NCBI GenBank assembly: GCA_009787675.1
Contig: WQSU01000056.1
Location: 1 to 10,754, forward strand
Direction: 5' to 3'
Length of the DNA: 10,754 bases
Source of the DNA: Lentimicrobiaceae bacterium
GTDB taxonomy: Bacteria; Bacteroidota; Bacteroidia; Bacteroidales; WCHB1-69
Position numbers and translations under genes: made by a program. The notes under the pieces are model-generated. The model was not told the DNA's origin, searched no databases, and was given only the letters and a program-made list of their open reading frames with translations. This document shows positions 1-6,630 of the stretch, piece by piece (position 1 is the stretch's first letter; each line of letters starts with the position of its first letter).

Positions 1-86
1 GGCAATGACAAAAAAAAAAAAGGGAATTTTGAAAAGAATTGTTGAAAAGGAAAGAAACGTAAATGGCATGCTACAGCATACAATGT

Positions 87-192
87 GCATATTGGCAAGA
101 TGGCGGCACTACACCCGCTTGAAAATATGTGTGGAATTGCAAGTTTGTCGCCCGCAGGGAAGTGCTCCGTTGCCGCCACCTCGCCAATATGC
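87..192. repeat. GC-rich inverted-repeat element (MITE/REP-like or structured RNA)
   Basis: Two 22-bp arms at 87-108 and 171-192 are inverted copies with only two mismatches and enclose a 62-base spacer. The element is clearly richer in G and C than the AT-rich DNA on both sides. Both mismatches would be G·U wobble pairs in a transcript of the minus strand but A·C clashes in a plus-strand transcript, so a minus-strand RNA could fold into an unbroken 22-bp stem. No believable gene lies inside it; open frames across it are short and extend into obvious repeats. It may be a dispersed non-autonomous element or a repetitive extragenic sequence. Which class it belongs to cannot be settled from one copy. 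Confidence 0.55.
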
Positions 193-240
193 CGGACGAT
201 ATAGTGATTAGTGAAATGAACTCTTTGCGTCCTTTGTAAT

Positions 241-304
241 AGGGCAAAATATCCGATATTTTTACCGGTGTATAGGGTAAAATATCCGGTATTTTTACCT
301 GTAT
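241..304. promoter_or_regulatory. Two direct copies of a palindromic operator-like sequence
   Basis: A sequence of about 31-33 bases occurs twice in tandem, at 241-273 and 274-304; the first 26 bases differ at two positions. Each copy holds a dyad. The first is perfect, AAAATATC-C-GATATTTT at 246-262; the second, at 279-295, has one mismatched pair. The dyad centres are 33 bp apart, close to three helical turns, which suits two dimers of a regulator on one DNA face. The second copy covers the expected -33 region of the promoter whose -7 element is at 317-324, so bound protein should block or modulate transcription of the ATPase gene at 342. The regulator is unknown; autoregulation is an inference. 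Confidence 0.55.
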
Positions 305-316
305 CAATAAAATTTT

Positions 317-324
317 TATTTTTG
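317..324 (+). promoter_or_regulatory. Bacteroidota-type -7 promoter element (TATTTTTG)
   Basis: TATTTTTG matches the Bacteroidota primary sigma factor consensus TAnnTTTG exactly and ends 17 bases before the ATG at 342. No clear TTG-type -33 element is visible; that zone is occupied by the second operator-like dyad. The leader would be only about 10 bases, which is common in this phylum. Confidence 0.5.
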
Positions 325-341
325 CCGACAAATTAATAACG

Positions 342-1544
342 ATGAAACGAAACATTTTTGAAACTTTACGCACTCATTTAGAGAGAAAAGAATTTACAAT
401 ATTAACCGGCGCCCGACAAACCGGAAAATCCACATTGCTTCAGCAGTTGGAAAACTATTGCAAAGAAAAAAAACTACCCACAGTGTTTTTAAATTTGGAA
501 AACAAAAATATTCTGTTGGAATTGAACAAAAGCCCATTAAATATCTTGAATTTTTTGCCTGCTACAGCAGAGCGTATTATTATATTCATTGATGAAATAC
601 AATACCTTGAAGATCCTTCTAATTTTCTTAAATTATTGTATGATGAATATGCTCAGAAGATAAAAATTGTGGCAACAGGCAGTAGCGCTTTCTACATTGA
701 TAAAACATTTAAGGATTCGTTGGCAGGAAGAAAAAGAATATTTCACTTATATACTTGTTCCTTTGATGAATATCTAAAATTGAGAAATAAAGAAGATTTA
801 GTTGATGAAATAAAACGTTTACAAACCAATCTGTCAGCAAAATCACTACAATTAGAAATTATACAGCAAGAATGGAACAACTACATGGTGTATGGCGGTT
901 ATCCTGCTGTAATAACAGAACCCGATATCAAAGAAAAGATTGAGTATTTAAAAGAAATTCGCGATTCTTTCGTGAAAAGAGACATCTTGGAATCGGATGT
1001 ACAAAACGAGAGCGCTTTTTACAATCTTTTTAGAATTATTGCAGGACAAACAGGCAACTTGCTTAATGTAAATGAATTATCAAGTGTTCTTAAAATCAAA
1101 AATGAAACCATTAATAAGTATTTATTTATATTGCAAAAATGTTTTCATATAGCCTTGGTGAGACCATTTTTCAAAAACATAAGAAAGGAATTGATTAAAA
1201 TGCCGAAAATCTATTTGTTGGATACAGGATTGCGAAATTGTTTGATTAATAATTTTGAGTTACCTTTTTTTAGACTTGATAAAGGAGAACTTTGGGAAAA
1301 TATGTATTTCAAGTTATTAGTAGAAAAATATAGCATGGATGATATTTTCTTTTGGCGCACATCAGATGGAAACGAAGTGGATTTTGTTTTAAACCATATT
1401 GAAAATCCTTACGCTGTTGAAATTAAATTTGCTCAAAGCGCCATCAGAGAAAGCAAGTATAAAACATTTAGAGAAAACTATCCTGAAATTCCTCTGCGTT
1501 TTGCTTTTCTTGAACCTTTTGATGAGGATTTTTTTAGAAGATAG
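342..1544 (+). CDS. AAA+ ATPase with DUF4143 C-terminal domain
   Basis: This 400-aa protein belongs to the large family of prokaryotic ATPases with an N-terminal AAA domain and a C-terminal DUF4143 domain. Walker A is GARQTGKST (residues 23-31), Walker B is IIIFIDEIQYL with D84/E85, and a sensor-like ATGSSAF lies at 111-117. A helical, winged-helix-like section follows at about 215-270. The C-terminal part has E316/E319, then D347 in GNEVDF and E360-I-K362, the spacing of a PD-(D/E)XK nuclease site, so the nuclease-like residues look intact. The length is normal for the family. The cellular role of these proteins is poorly known; they are frequent in accessory DNA. The ATG at 342 is chosen because the -7 element sits just upstream and the methionine opens a typical N-terminus. 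It is probably a single-gene unit, since 111 bp separate it from the next gene. Confidence 0.88.
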   Translation: MKRNIFETLRTHLERKEFTILTGARQTGKSTLLQQLENYCKEKKLPTVFLNLENKNILLELNKSPLNILNFLPATAERIIIFIDEIQYLEDPSNFLKLLYDEYAQKIKIVATGSSAFYIDKTFKDSLAGRKRIFHLYTCSFDEYLKLRNKEDLVDEIKRLQTNLSAKSLQLEIIQQEWNNYMVYGGYPAVITEPDIKEKIEYLKEIRDSFVKRDILESDVQNESAFYNLFRIIAGQTGNLLNVNELSSVLKIKNETINKYLFILQKCFHIALVRPFFKNIRKELIKMPKIYLLDTGLRNCLINNFELPFFRLDKGELWENMYFKLLVEKYSMDDIFFWRTSDGNEVDFVLNHIENPYAVEIKFAQSAIRESKYKTFRENYPEIPLRFAFLEPFDEDFFRR

Positions 1545-1619
1545 TTTCTTTGACAGAGAGGTCGCTATAAGAAGGCTATTCAAAAAAAATAATCTTCCGT
1601 AAAAAAATTACAGAAATCA

Positions 1620-1637
1620 TTTTTTTTATTTCTTTGC
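1620..1637 (+). promoter_or_regulatory. Putative promoter of the ATPase/TOPRIM pair
   Basis: A T-run followed by ATTTCTTTGC ends 18 bases before the ATG at 1656. The TTTG core and its distance from the start fit the Bacteroidota -7 element, although the TA half is imperfect. Almost the same 17-mer (T7-ATT-W-CTTTGC) occurs before the nfeD gene at 3607-3623. No strong -33 element is seen. Confidence 0.4.
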
Positions 1638-1655
1638 CGAAAAATTGTAGTTCCT

Positions 1656-2759
1656 ATGCTTAGAAAATTTAAAGTCTCAAATTTCAAAAATTTTGAAAAC
1701 GAATTTGTTTTAGATCTCTCAGAAACAAATGGATATGAATTTAATACAGATTGTATAAAAAATGGTGTTGTTAATTGTGCCTTGATTTATGGGCATAATG
1801 GCGTTGGGAAAACAAATTTAGGATTAGCTATTTTTGATATTACTAACCATCTTACAGATCAATATAGAAATCAAAACGATTATAAAAATTATTTGAATGC
1901 TTATAACAAATCTAGTATAGCTGAATTTTATTATGAATTTAAGATAAATGATAAAATAGTTAAATATGAATACCAAAAAACAGATTATAAAACTTTGATT
2001 TTTGAAAAATTTTCAATAGACGATGAAGAATTAATATTGTTTGACAGACGCGAAGGAGGAATTCAATTTTCTGTTAAAAAATTAAAAGGAGCCGAAACAT
2101 TAAATACTGTAATCAACGACAAGCAACTATCTGCAATTAAATACATAAGAAACAATACTGCATTCGAAAATAGTGAAAATACACAGACGTTTATTGATTT
2201 TTTTAATTTTATAGATAAAATGAGTTTCTCACGTTTTTTTGGACAAGGGGGGTATGCTCTCAAACCATATACAGACGAATTTATTGAAAAAGGAGGCGTT
2301 ATCTTTTTTGAACAATTTCTCAACGATGCAAATATAGAATGTAAACTATCTGTAATAGAAAATTTTGGTAAAAAAACTTTGATGTTCAACTTTAAAGGAA
2401 AAGAAATCCCCTTCACAGATATTGTATCAACGGGAACAGCTGCCTTCACCCTTTTCTACTTTTGTTTTCAAGGTATTCTAGAGGAAAATATTTCTTGGCT
2501 CTTTATTGATGAATTTGATGCTTTTTATCATCACGAATTGTCTGCTTTAGTTGTGAAAAAATTAAAAGAAACTGGAGTTCAGTTTATACTCACAACCCAT
2601 AATACCTCAATCATCACAAACGATTTGTTAAGACCTGATTGTTATTTTTTAATGAATAAAAGAAAAATTCAATCATTAGCAAAATGCACACAAAAGGAAC
2701 TAAGAGAGGCACATAACATCGAAAAAATGTATAAAGCAAAAGCATTCAATGTCGACTAA
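1656..2759 (+). CDS. COG1106-type ABC/SMC-like AAA ATPase (AbiLi/RloA-like), probable defence ATPase
   Basis: This 367-aa ATPase has the layout of the OLD/RloA/AbiLi group. The N-terminus MLRKFKVSNFKNF is typical, Walker A is GHNGVGKTN (46-54), an ABC-signature-like STGTAAF lies at 258-264, Walker B is WLFIDEFD with D285/E286, and the H-loop TTH ends at H315. The section between Walker A and the signature (about 60-240) is the variable lid. Relatives act with a nuclease or TOPRIM partner in phage defence, the ATPase sensing or gating the effector. That fits here: the next gene starts inside this one with an 11-base overlap and encodes a TOPRIM-like protein, so the two are likely translationally coupled and form one complex. 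The DNA is markedly AT-rich compared with floA-fumC, suggesting acquisition by transfer. Family assignment is firm; the defence role is inferred from the pairing. Confidence 0.85.
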   Translation: MLRKFKVSNFKNFENEFVLDLSETNGYEFNTDCIKNGVVNCALIYGHNGVGKTNLGLAIFDITNHLTDQYRNQNDYKNYLNAYNKSSIAEFYYEFKINDKIVKYEYQKTDYKTLIFEKFSIDDEELILFDRREGGIQFSVKKLKGAETLNTVINDKQLSAIKYIRNNTAFENSENTQTFIDFFNFIDKMSFSRFFGQGGYALKPYTDEFIEKGGVIFFEQFLNDANIECKLSVIENFGKKTLMFNFKGKEIPFTDIVSTGTAAFTLFYFCFQGILEENISWLFIDEFDAFYHHELSALVVKKLKETGVQFILTTHNTSIITNDLLRPDCYFLMNKRKIQSLAKCTQKELREAHNIEKMYKAKAFNVD

Positions 2760-3567
2760 TATTTTATTTGTTTTTGAAGGAGCAAGAACTGAAGACATGA
2801 TCGTCAGAAGTTTAAAAGAATACATTTTATCAAATGAAGATTTGATTATTACCTGTGTTTTTGGCACTGATATATATCAACTTTATAGAGAAATAGAAAA
2901 AGATGAAGATTTTGATACTTTTAATTTGATAAAGGAAAGAAATGCTGCAAATAAAATAAAGTTAAAAGATTACAATAGAAATAACTTTGCTGAAATTTAT
3001 CTTTTTTTTGACTACGACGCACACGCATCACTGGCTGGTGCTACAAATCAGTATGGCAATGAAGTAAAAGAAGGAGATGAAAAACTGAAAGAAATGTTAA
3101 GTTTTTTTGATAATGAAACAGAAAAAGGGAAACTGTATATTAGTTATCCAATGACTGAAGCACTTAAGCATATTGTATGCTTTGAAACATTTTATGAATT
3201 AACAGCTAAGTGTAAAGGACACAACTGTAAATACAAAGATGATTGTGATAAAAAAGATGAATGTATGAGTGAACTTCATTATAAAGCAATTGTTAATCAG
3301 GAAAATATCCCTCATTTACGTGATATTGACAAGTACACGAAAGAAATTTGGAAAGAACTAATTATTGCTCATCTTTCTAAAATGAACTATATAGTAAACA
3401 GTCTACATAAGTTCCCTCAAAAAATTGAATTTCAACAAGATATTTTTGAAAAACAATTAGACAAGTTTATCAATAAGAAATGTCCTGTAGTATCTGTGTT
3501 AAGTGCATTCCCCGTTTTTGTTCATGATTATTTTGGAAATGAAAAAACAAAGAAATTGTTGCATTGA
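2749..3567 (+). CDS. TOPRIM-like (RloB/AbiLii/OLD-type) putative effector nuclease with Cys cluster
   Basis: This 272-aa protein shows the landmarks of a TOPRIM fold. The first strand carries the conserved glutamate in LFVFEGARTE (E10, with E15), a second strand ends in the DxD motif FFDYD (D88, D90), and a later YPMTEALKH (E137, H141) could supply another acidic residue. TOPRIM domains use these acids to bind Mg2+ and cut nucleic acid. An insertion at 155-172 has four cysteines, C155, C160, C166 and C172 (C-x4-C-x5-C-x5-C), with a nearby histidine, suggesting a small zinc- or iron-binding site. The C-terminal 90 residues are helical and unassigned. The ATG at 2749 lies inside the end of the upstream ATPase gene. 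I expect it to be the effector of a two-gene defence unit like AbiL or RloAB. The fold call is good; activity and target are unknown. Confidence 0.72.
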   Translation: MSTNILFVFEGARTEDMIVRSLKEYILSNEDLIITCVFGTDIYQLYREIEKDEDFDTFNLIKERNAANKIKLKDYNRNNFAEIYLFFDYDAHASLAGATNQYGNEVKEGDEKLKEMLSFFDNETEKGKLYISYPMTEALKHIVCFETFYELTAKCKGHNCKYKDDCDKKDECMSELHYKAIVNQENIPHLRDIDKYTKEIWKELIIAHLSKMNYIVNSLHKFPQKIEFQQDIFEKQLDKFINKKCPVVSVLSAFPVFVHDYFGNEKTKKLLH

Positions 3568-3574
3568 TATTTTT

Positions 3575-3607
3575 AATCTTTGAACATTGAACCATAATCT
3601 TTGAACT
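3575..3607. repeat. Short direct repeat AATCTTTGAAC, two copies
   Basis: The 11-mer AATCTTTGAAC occurs at 3575-3585 and again at 3597-3607, 22 bp apart, between the end of the TOPRIM gene and the nfeD promoter. It could be a regulator site spaced two helical turns apart, or simply intergenic low-complexity sequence of a kind common in Bacteroidota. No hairpin terminator is visible in this gap. Confidence 0.4.
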
Positions 3608-3623
3608 TTTTTTATTACTTTGC
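3607..3623 (+). promoter_or_regulatory. Putative promoter of the nfeD-floA-fumC operon
   Basis: T7-ATTACTTTGC ends 17 bases before the ATG at 3641. TTACTTTG (3615-3622) differs from the Bacteroidota -7 consensus TAnnTTTG at one position. It matches the element ahead of the ATPase gene at 1656 at 16 of 17 positions, which supports a real shared promoter type. Confidence 0.45.
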
Positions 3624-3640
3624 ACTCCAAATACAAAAAC

Positions 3641-3946
3641 ATGACAACCCTTTGGTTTACAATTGTTTTACTACTCCTAATCGTAGGAATTGTTTTCTTT
3701 TTCCGGTATAAAACATGGAAGCCTTTGATGTTGGAAACAGAAATTGATAGCAAAGTGAATGTTCCCGATCATAATTTAACGGTGGGTATGGTGGGCAAAA
3801 CCGTTTCGCGTTTAGCCCCTGCCGGTAAAGCCGTTTTTGAAACAGGAACGGAAGAAGTATTCTCTTATCAGGATTTTATTGATGAAAACCAACAAGTTGT
3901 AATTAGTAAAATTGATGGAAATAAAATTATTGTTAAACTTAAATAA
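3641..3946 (+). CDS. Short NfeD-family membrane protein
   Basis: This 101-aa protein starts with one hydrophobic segment (about residues 5-23) and then has a small soluble domain of the NfeD C-terminal OB-fold type. The family pattern is visible in VGKTVSRLAPAGKAVFETG followed by the FIDENQQVVI and DGNKIIVKL strands. NfeD proteins sit beside SPFH/flotillin genes across bacteria and are thought to help them organise the membrane. That is exactly the situation here, with floA beginning 8 bp downstream. This is the short form without a protease domain. A TTG at 3620 in the same frame would add seven residues, but it falls inside the promoter core and before the hydrophobic segment, so the ATG at 3641 is preferred. 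Confidence 0.82.
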   Translation: MTTLWFTIVLLLLIVGIVFFFRYKTWKPLMLETEIDSKVNVPDHNLTVGMVGKTVSRLAPAGKAVFETGTEEVFSYQDFIDENQQVVISKIDGNKIIVKLK

Positions 3947-3954
3947 ATATTATT

Positions 3955-4950
3955 ATGATGGATCCTAATGTTGCCCTATTTTTAACCATTGCCGGAATTA
4001 TAGTCCTGTTATTCTTGTTCTTATGGCTTGTTCCGCTGGGCTTATGGTTTAATGCACTGCTTAACGGCGTGCGTATCTCACTCATTCAATTAATCTTAAT
4101 GCGTTGGCGTAAAGTGCCGCCCGGAATCATTGTTAATGCCTTGATTACCGGAACGAAAGCCGGCATTAAACTCAACCGCGACCAATTGGAAGCGCATTAT
4201 CTTGCCGGCGGGCGCGTCATTCCCGTTGTAAACGCTTTAATTTCAGCAGATAAAGCCAATATCAGTTTGGACTTTAAAGCTGCTACCGCCATTGATTTGG
4301 CTGGGCGTAACATTTTAGAGGCAATACAAACCTCTGTAATTCCAAAAGTTATCGACACTCCGCCGGTGTCAGCTGTGGCAAAAGACGGTATTCAGCTTAT
4401 TGCCAAAGCGCGTGTTACCGTGCGCACCAACATCAAACAGCTGGTGGGTGGCGCCGGAGAAGAAACTATCATGGCAAGGGTAGGAGAGGGGATCGTTTCT
4501 GCCATTGGAGCAGCCGCTACGCACAAATACGTGTTGGAAAACCCCGATTCAATTTCTAAATTAGTGTTATCTAAAGGATTAGATTCAGGAACTGCTTTTG
4601 AAATTCTTTCTATTGACATCGCCGATGTGGATGTGGGTAAAAACATTGGCGCCATATTGCAAATGGATCAGGCGAATGCAGATAAAAACATTGCGCAGGC
4701 GCGGGCGGAAGAACGCCGCGCCATGGCAGTAGCCAACGAGCAGGAAATGAAAGCCAAAGCACAGGAAGCACGTGCAAAAGTGATTCTTGCAGAAGCGGAA
4801 GTGCCTTTGGCATTAGCAGAAGCATTCAGAACCGGCAATTTCGGCGTGATGGATTACTATAAATTGGAAAACCTGAAAGCAGATACGCAAATGCGTGATA
4901 CCATCGGAAAACCCAAAGTATCGCCCAAAAAAGATGAAGAAATAAAGTAA
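3955..4950 (+). CDS. floA: Flotillin-like protein FloA (SPFH family)
   Basis: This 331-aa protein is recognised as FloA, the scaffold of bacterial functional membrane microdomains. Residues 5-50 are hydrophobic (a membrane hairpin or anchor), followed by the diagnostic RWRKVPPGIIVNALITGTKAG region. The SPFH core includes ARVTVRTNIKQLVGG and ARVGEGIVSAIG. An Ala/Glu-rich helix at about 235-290 (ADKNIAQARAEERRAMAVANEQ) is the coiled coil used for oligomerisation. The length is normal. It starts ATGATG, so residue 1 or 2 may be the true start. The gene follows nfeD by 8 bp and its TAA shares a base with the fumC ATG, so all three genes should be made from one transcript. Base composition is more GC-rich than the genes to the left, as expected of core genes. 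Confidence 0.95.
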   Translation: MMDPNVALFLTIAGIIVLLFLFLWLVPLGLWFNALLNGVRISLIQLILMRWRKVPPGIIVNALITGTKAGIKLNRDQLEAHYLAGGRVIPVVNALISADKANISLDFKAATAIDLAGRNILEAIQTSVIPKVIDTPPVSAVAKDGIQLIAKARVTVRTNIKQLVGGAGEETIMARVGEGIVSAIGAAATHKYVLENPDSISKLVLSKGLDSGTAFEILSIDIADVDVGKNIGAILQMDQANADKNIAQARAEERRAMAVANEQEMKAKAQEARAKVILAEAEVPLALAEAFRTGNFGVMDYYKLENLKADTQMRDTIGKPKVSPKKDEEIK

Positions 4951-6314
4951 TGAGCGCATATAGAATTGAACACGACACCTTAGGCGAAGTTCAAGTGCCT
5001 GTGGATGCGCCTTGGGGCGCGCAAACCCAACGCTCAATAAACAACTTTAAAATCGGCAATGAAAAGATGCCGGTAGAGATTATTCGCGCATTAGCCGTAG
5101 TGAAAAAAGCTGCGGCTTTTGCCAATTATGACTGTGGCGTGCTTCCCAAAGAAAAACGCGATGCCATTGCCCTAAGTTGCGATGCCATCCTGAACAACCA
5201 ACTTCCGGATGCTTTTCCACTGTTGGTTTGGCAAACCGGCTCCGGCACACAAACCAACATGAATCTCAACGAGGTGATTGCCAACTATGCAAAAACTTTT
5301 GAACCGCCCGTAACACTCTCTCCAAACGATGATGTAAACAAATCGCAATCCACAAATGATGTGTTTCCAACTGCCATGCGCATTGCCGCAAGTTTGGAGG
5401 TTTGTAATTGTTTGTTGCCTGCATTAGAAAAACTTATCACAACATTTTCAGAAAAATCGCAAACATTTGCCCAAATAAAAAAGATTGGGCGCACCCATTT
5501 AATGGATGCCACGCCCCTCACTTTGGGCGATGAATTTTCAGCTTTTGCCGCACAGTTATCCTTCGGTACCAAGGGCATTAAAAATGCTCTTCAAGCCATA
5601 TCTTTCTTGCCCATTGGCGGCACCGCCGTCGGAAACGGCATCAATGCCCCGCAAACCTACGACGAAAAAGCAGTGCACTACATCAACCACCTCACCTCTC
5701 ATTCCTCCTTCCTCCCCGCTCCAAACAAATTCGAAGCAATGGCGTCACACGACGCATTTGTGGAACTTTCGGGGGCGTTGAAGCGGGTTGCCGTTTCGCT
5801 CATGAAGATTGCAAATGATGTCAGGCTGTTGGGTTCGGGACCTCGTTGCGGCTTTGGTGAGTTGCTGCTGCCGGAAAATGAGCCTGGCTCATCCATTATG
5901 CCCGGCAAAGTAAATCCTACACAGTGTGAAGCGCTTACGATGGTATGTTGCCAAGTCATCGGCAACGATGTGGCAATTACAACAGGCGCCCTGCAAGGAC
6001 AATTACAGTTGAATGTGTTTATGCCGCTCATTGCCAAAAATATTCTACATTCCATTCATTTGCTGAGCGATGCGACAAATTCGTTTAACGAACATTGCGC
6101 AGTTGGTTTAGAAGCAAACCTGAAAAACATCCAAAAACATTATGAAAACTCATTGATGCTGGTTACCGTCCTCAATCCTGTAATTGGCTACAGCAACGCC
6201 GCCAAAGTAGCGCAACACGCACACCGTAACGACTTAACATTGCGGGAAGCAGCGTTGGAATTGGGGGTAATTTCGAGAGATGCGTTTGATAAGGTGATGG
6301 GGGAGGGGGAATAG
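4950..6314 (+). CDS. fumC: Class II fumarate hydratase (fumarase C)
   Basis: This 454-aa enzyme interconverts fumarate and L-malate in the TCA cycle in the cytoplasm. The family signature GSSIMPGKVNP is present (313-323), including the flexible serine loop that holds the catalytic base. GSGTQTNMN (97-105), KSQSTNDVFPTAM (131-143), the GRTHLMDATPLTLGDE block with H183, and GPRCGFGEL (297-305) are all present, so the active site looks complete. The length is just under the usual 460 or so. Related aspartase and argininosuccinate lyase share the fold, but the THLMDATPLTLG and GPRCG motifs fit fumarase better. Its ATG overlaps the floA stop by one base (TAATG), a geometry typical of re-initiation, so its expression should track that of floA. 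A fumarase gene coupled to a flotillin gene is an unusual neighbour choice. Confidence 0.95.
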   Translation: MSAYRIEHDTLGEVQVPVDAPWGAQTQRSINNFKIGNEKMPVEIIRALAVVKKAAAFANYDCGVLPKEKRDAIALSCDAILNNQLPDAFPLLVWQTGSGTQTNMNLNEVIANYAKTFEPPVTLSPNDDVNKSQSTNDVFPTAMRIAASLEVCNCLLPALEKLITTFSEKSQTFAQIKKIGRTHLMDATPLTLGDEFSAFAAQLSFGTKGIKNALQAISFLPIGGTAVGNGINAPQTYDEKAVHYINHLTSHSSFLPAPNKFEAMASHDAFVELSGALKRVAVSLMKIANDVRLLGSGPRCGFGELLLPENEPGSSIMPGKVNPTQCEALTMVCCQVIGNDVAITTGALQGQLQLNVFMPLIAKNILHSIHLLSDATNSFNEHCAVGLEANLKNIQKHYENSLMLVTVLNPVIGYSNAAKVAQHAHRNDLTLREAALELGVISRDAFDKVMGEGE

Positions 6315-6343
6315 GTAAGATTGTGTTTATATGTTTCTTACCT
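6313..6343. repeat. 8-bp inverted repeat at the fumC stop
   Basis: AGGTAAGA at 6313-6320 is perfectly complementary to TCTTACCT at 6336-6343 with a 15-base loop. The left arm overlaps the fumC stop codon. There is no T-run after the stem, so it is a weak terminator candidate at best; it could act as a 3' end stabiliser or be a chance or insertion-related repeat. Confidence 0.3.
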
Positions 6344-6526
6344 GCAAACAGTTAGTACCTTGCGCCGCTACGCCCTCATGTTTCCGACAAGGCACCCGTC
6401 ATTCAGAGCACGGTGAAGAATCTTGAACCAAACACTTTCCTGCGATTGCTGTACTTTTGTTGTAACCTGAGTTCGGGATAAAGAAAAGCAAAAATACAGT
6501 TCAGGGAGTAAGACAAAAGGAGAGTA

Positions 6527-6574
6527 ATCATTAACAATCAAGTGTAATTTAAACCCGTGAAACCATCCAGTAGT
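6527..6574 (-). pseudogene. IS982-like transposase remnant (about 16 codons)
   Basis: Read on the minus strand, these bases encode TTGWFHGFKLHLIVND. This matches my memory of the conserved block in IS982-family DDE transposases around the catalytic region (TGWFYGFKLHLIIND-like). The similarity stops abruptly; the frame continues into unrelated sequence and no other transposase block is found nearby, so it is a decayed scrap, not a gene. The downstream sequence (about 6368-6500) is more GC-rich than the flanks and may belong to another degraded repeat. The family call rests on one short motif from memory. Confidence 0.5.
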
Positions 6575-6630
6575 GCACAAATCGAAAGTTCAAAAAATGG
6601 ATACCATTGATATATACCTATACCCAACTT

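Larger units (their letters stand above)
1..341. other. Non-coding leader region upstream of the DUF4143 gene
   Basis: No convincing gene is seen here. Positions 1-86 are purine-rich and featureless. The inverted-repeat element (87-192), two operator-like dyads (241-304) and a promoter element (317-324) fill the rest. Short open frames on both strands run through these repeats, match no family I recognise, and are not called. Confidence 0.6.

Noticed and set aside
241..304. CRISPR-like repeat pair
   Set aside because: The two copies are adjacent with no spacer, and no cas gene or further repeat is present.
71..373. Minus-strand 100-codon open frame across the left repeats
   Set aside because: It runs through the inverted-repeat element and the tandem dyads, so its apparent internal peptide repeat is just the DNA repeat translated. 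It also overlaps the start of the ATPase gene.
1399..1602. Plus-strand frame overlapping the 3' end of the DUF4143 gene, considered as a frameshifted extension
   Set aside because: The ATPase already has a family-typical length and a complete C-terminal motif set. The other frame is an out-of-frame shadow without a recognisable domain.
3620..3640. Upstream TTG start for the NfeD protein
   Set aside because: It falls inside the -7 promoter core and adds residues before the membrane segment that are not expected; the ATG at 3641 is better.
5506..6055. Open frames on both strands inside fumC
   Set aside because: They are shadows of the well-supported fumarase coding frame.
6368..6580. 70-aa minus-strand gene in the convergent gap
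   Set aside because: Only the first part resembles a transposase block; the rest matches nothing and uses no ATG. It is treated as IS debris.
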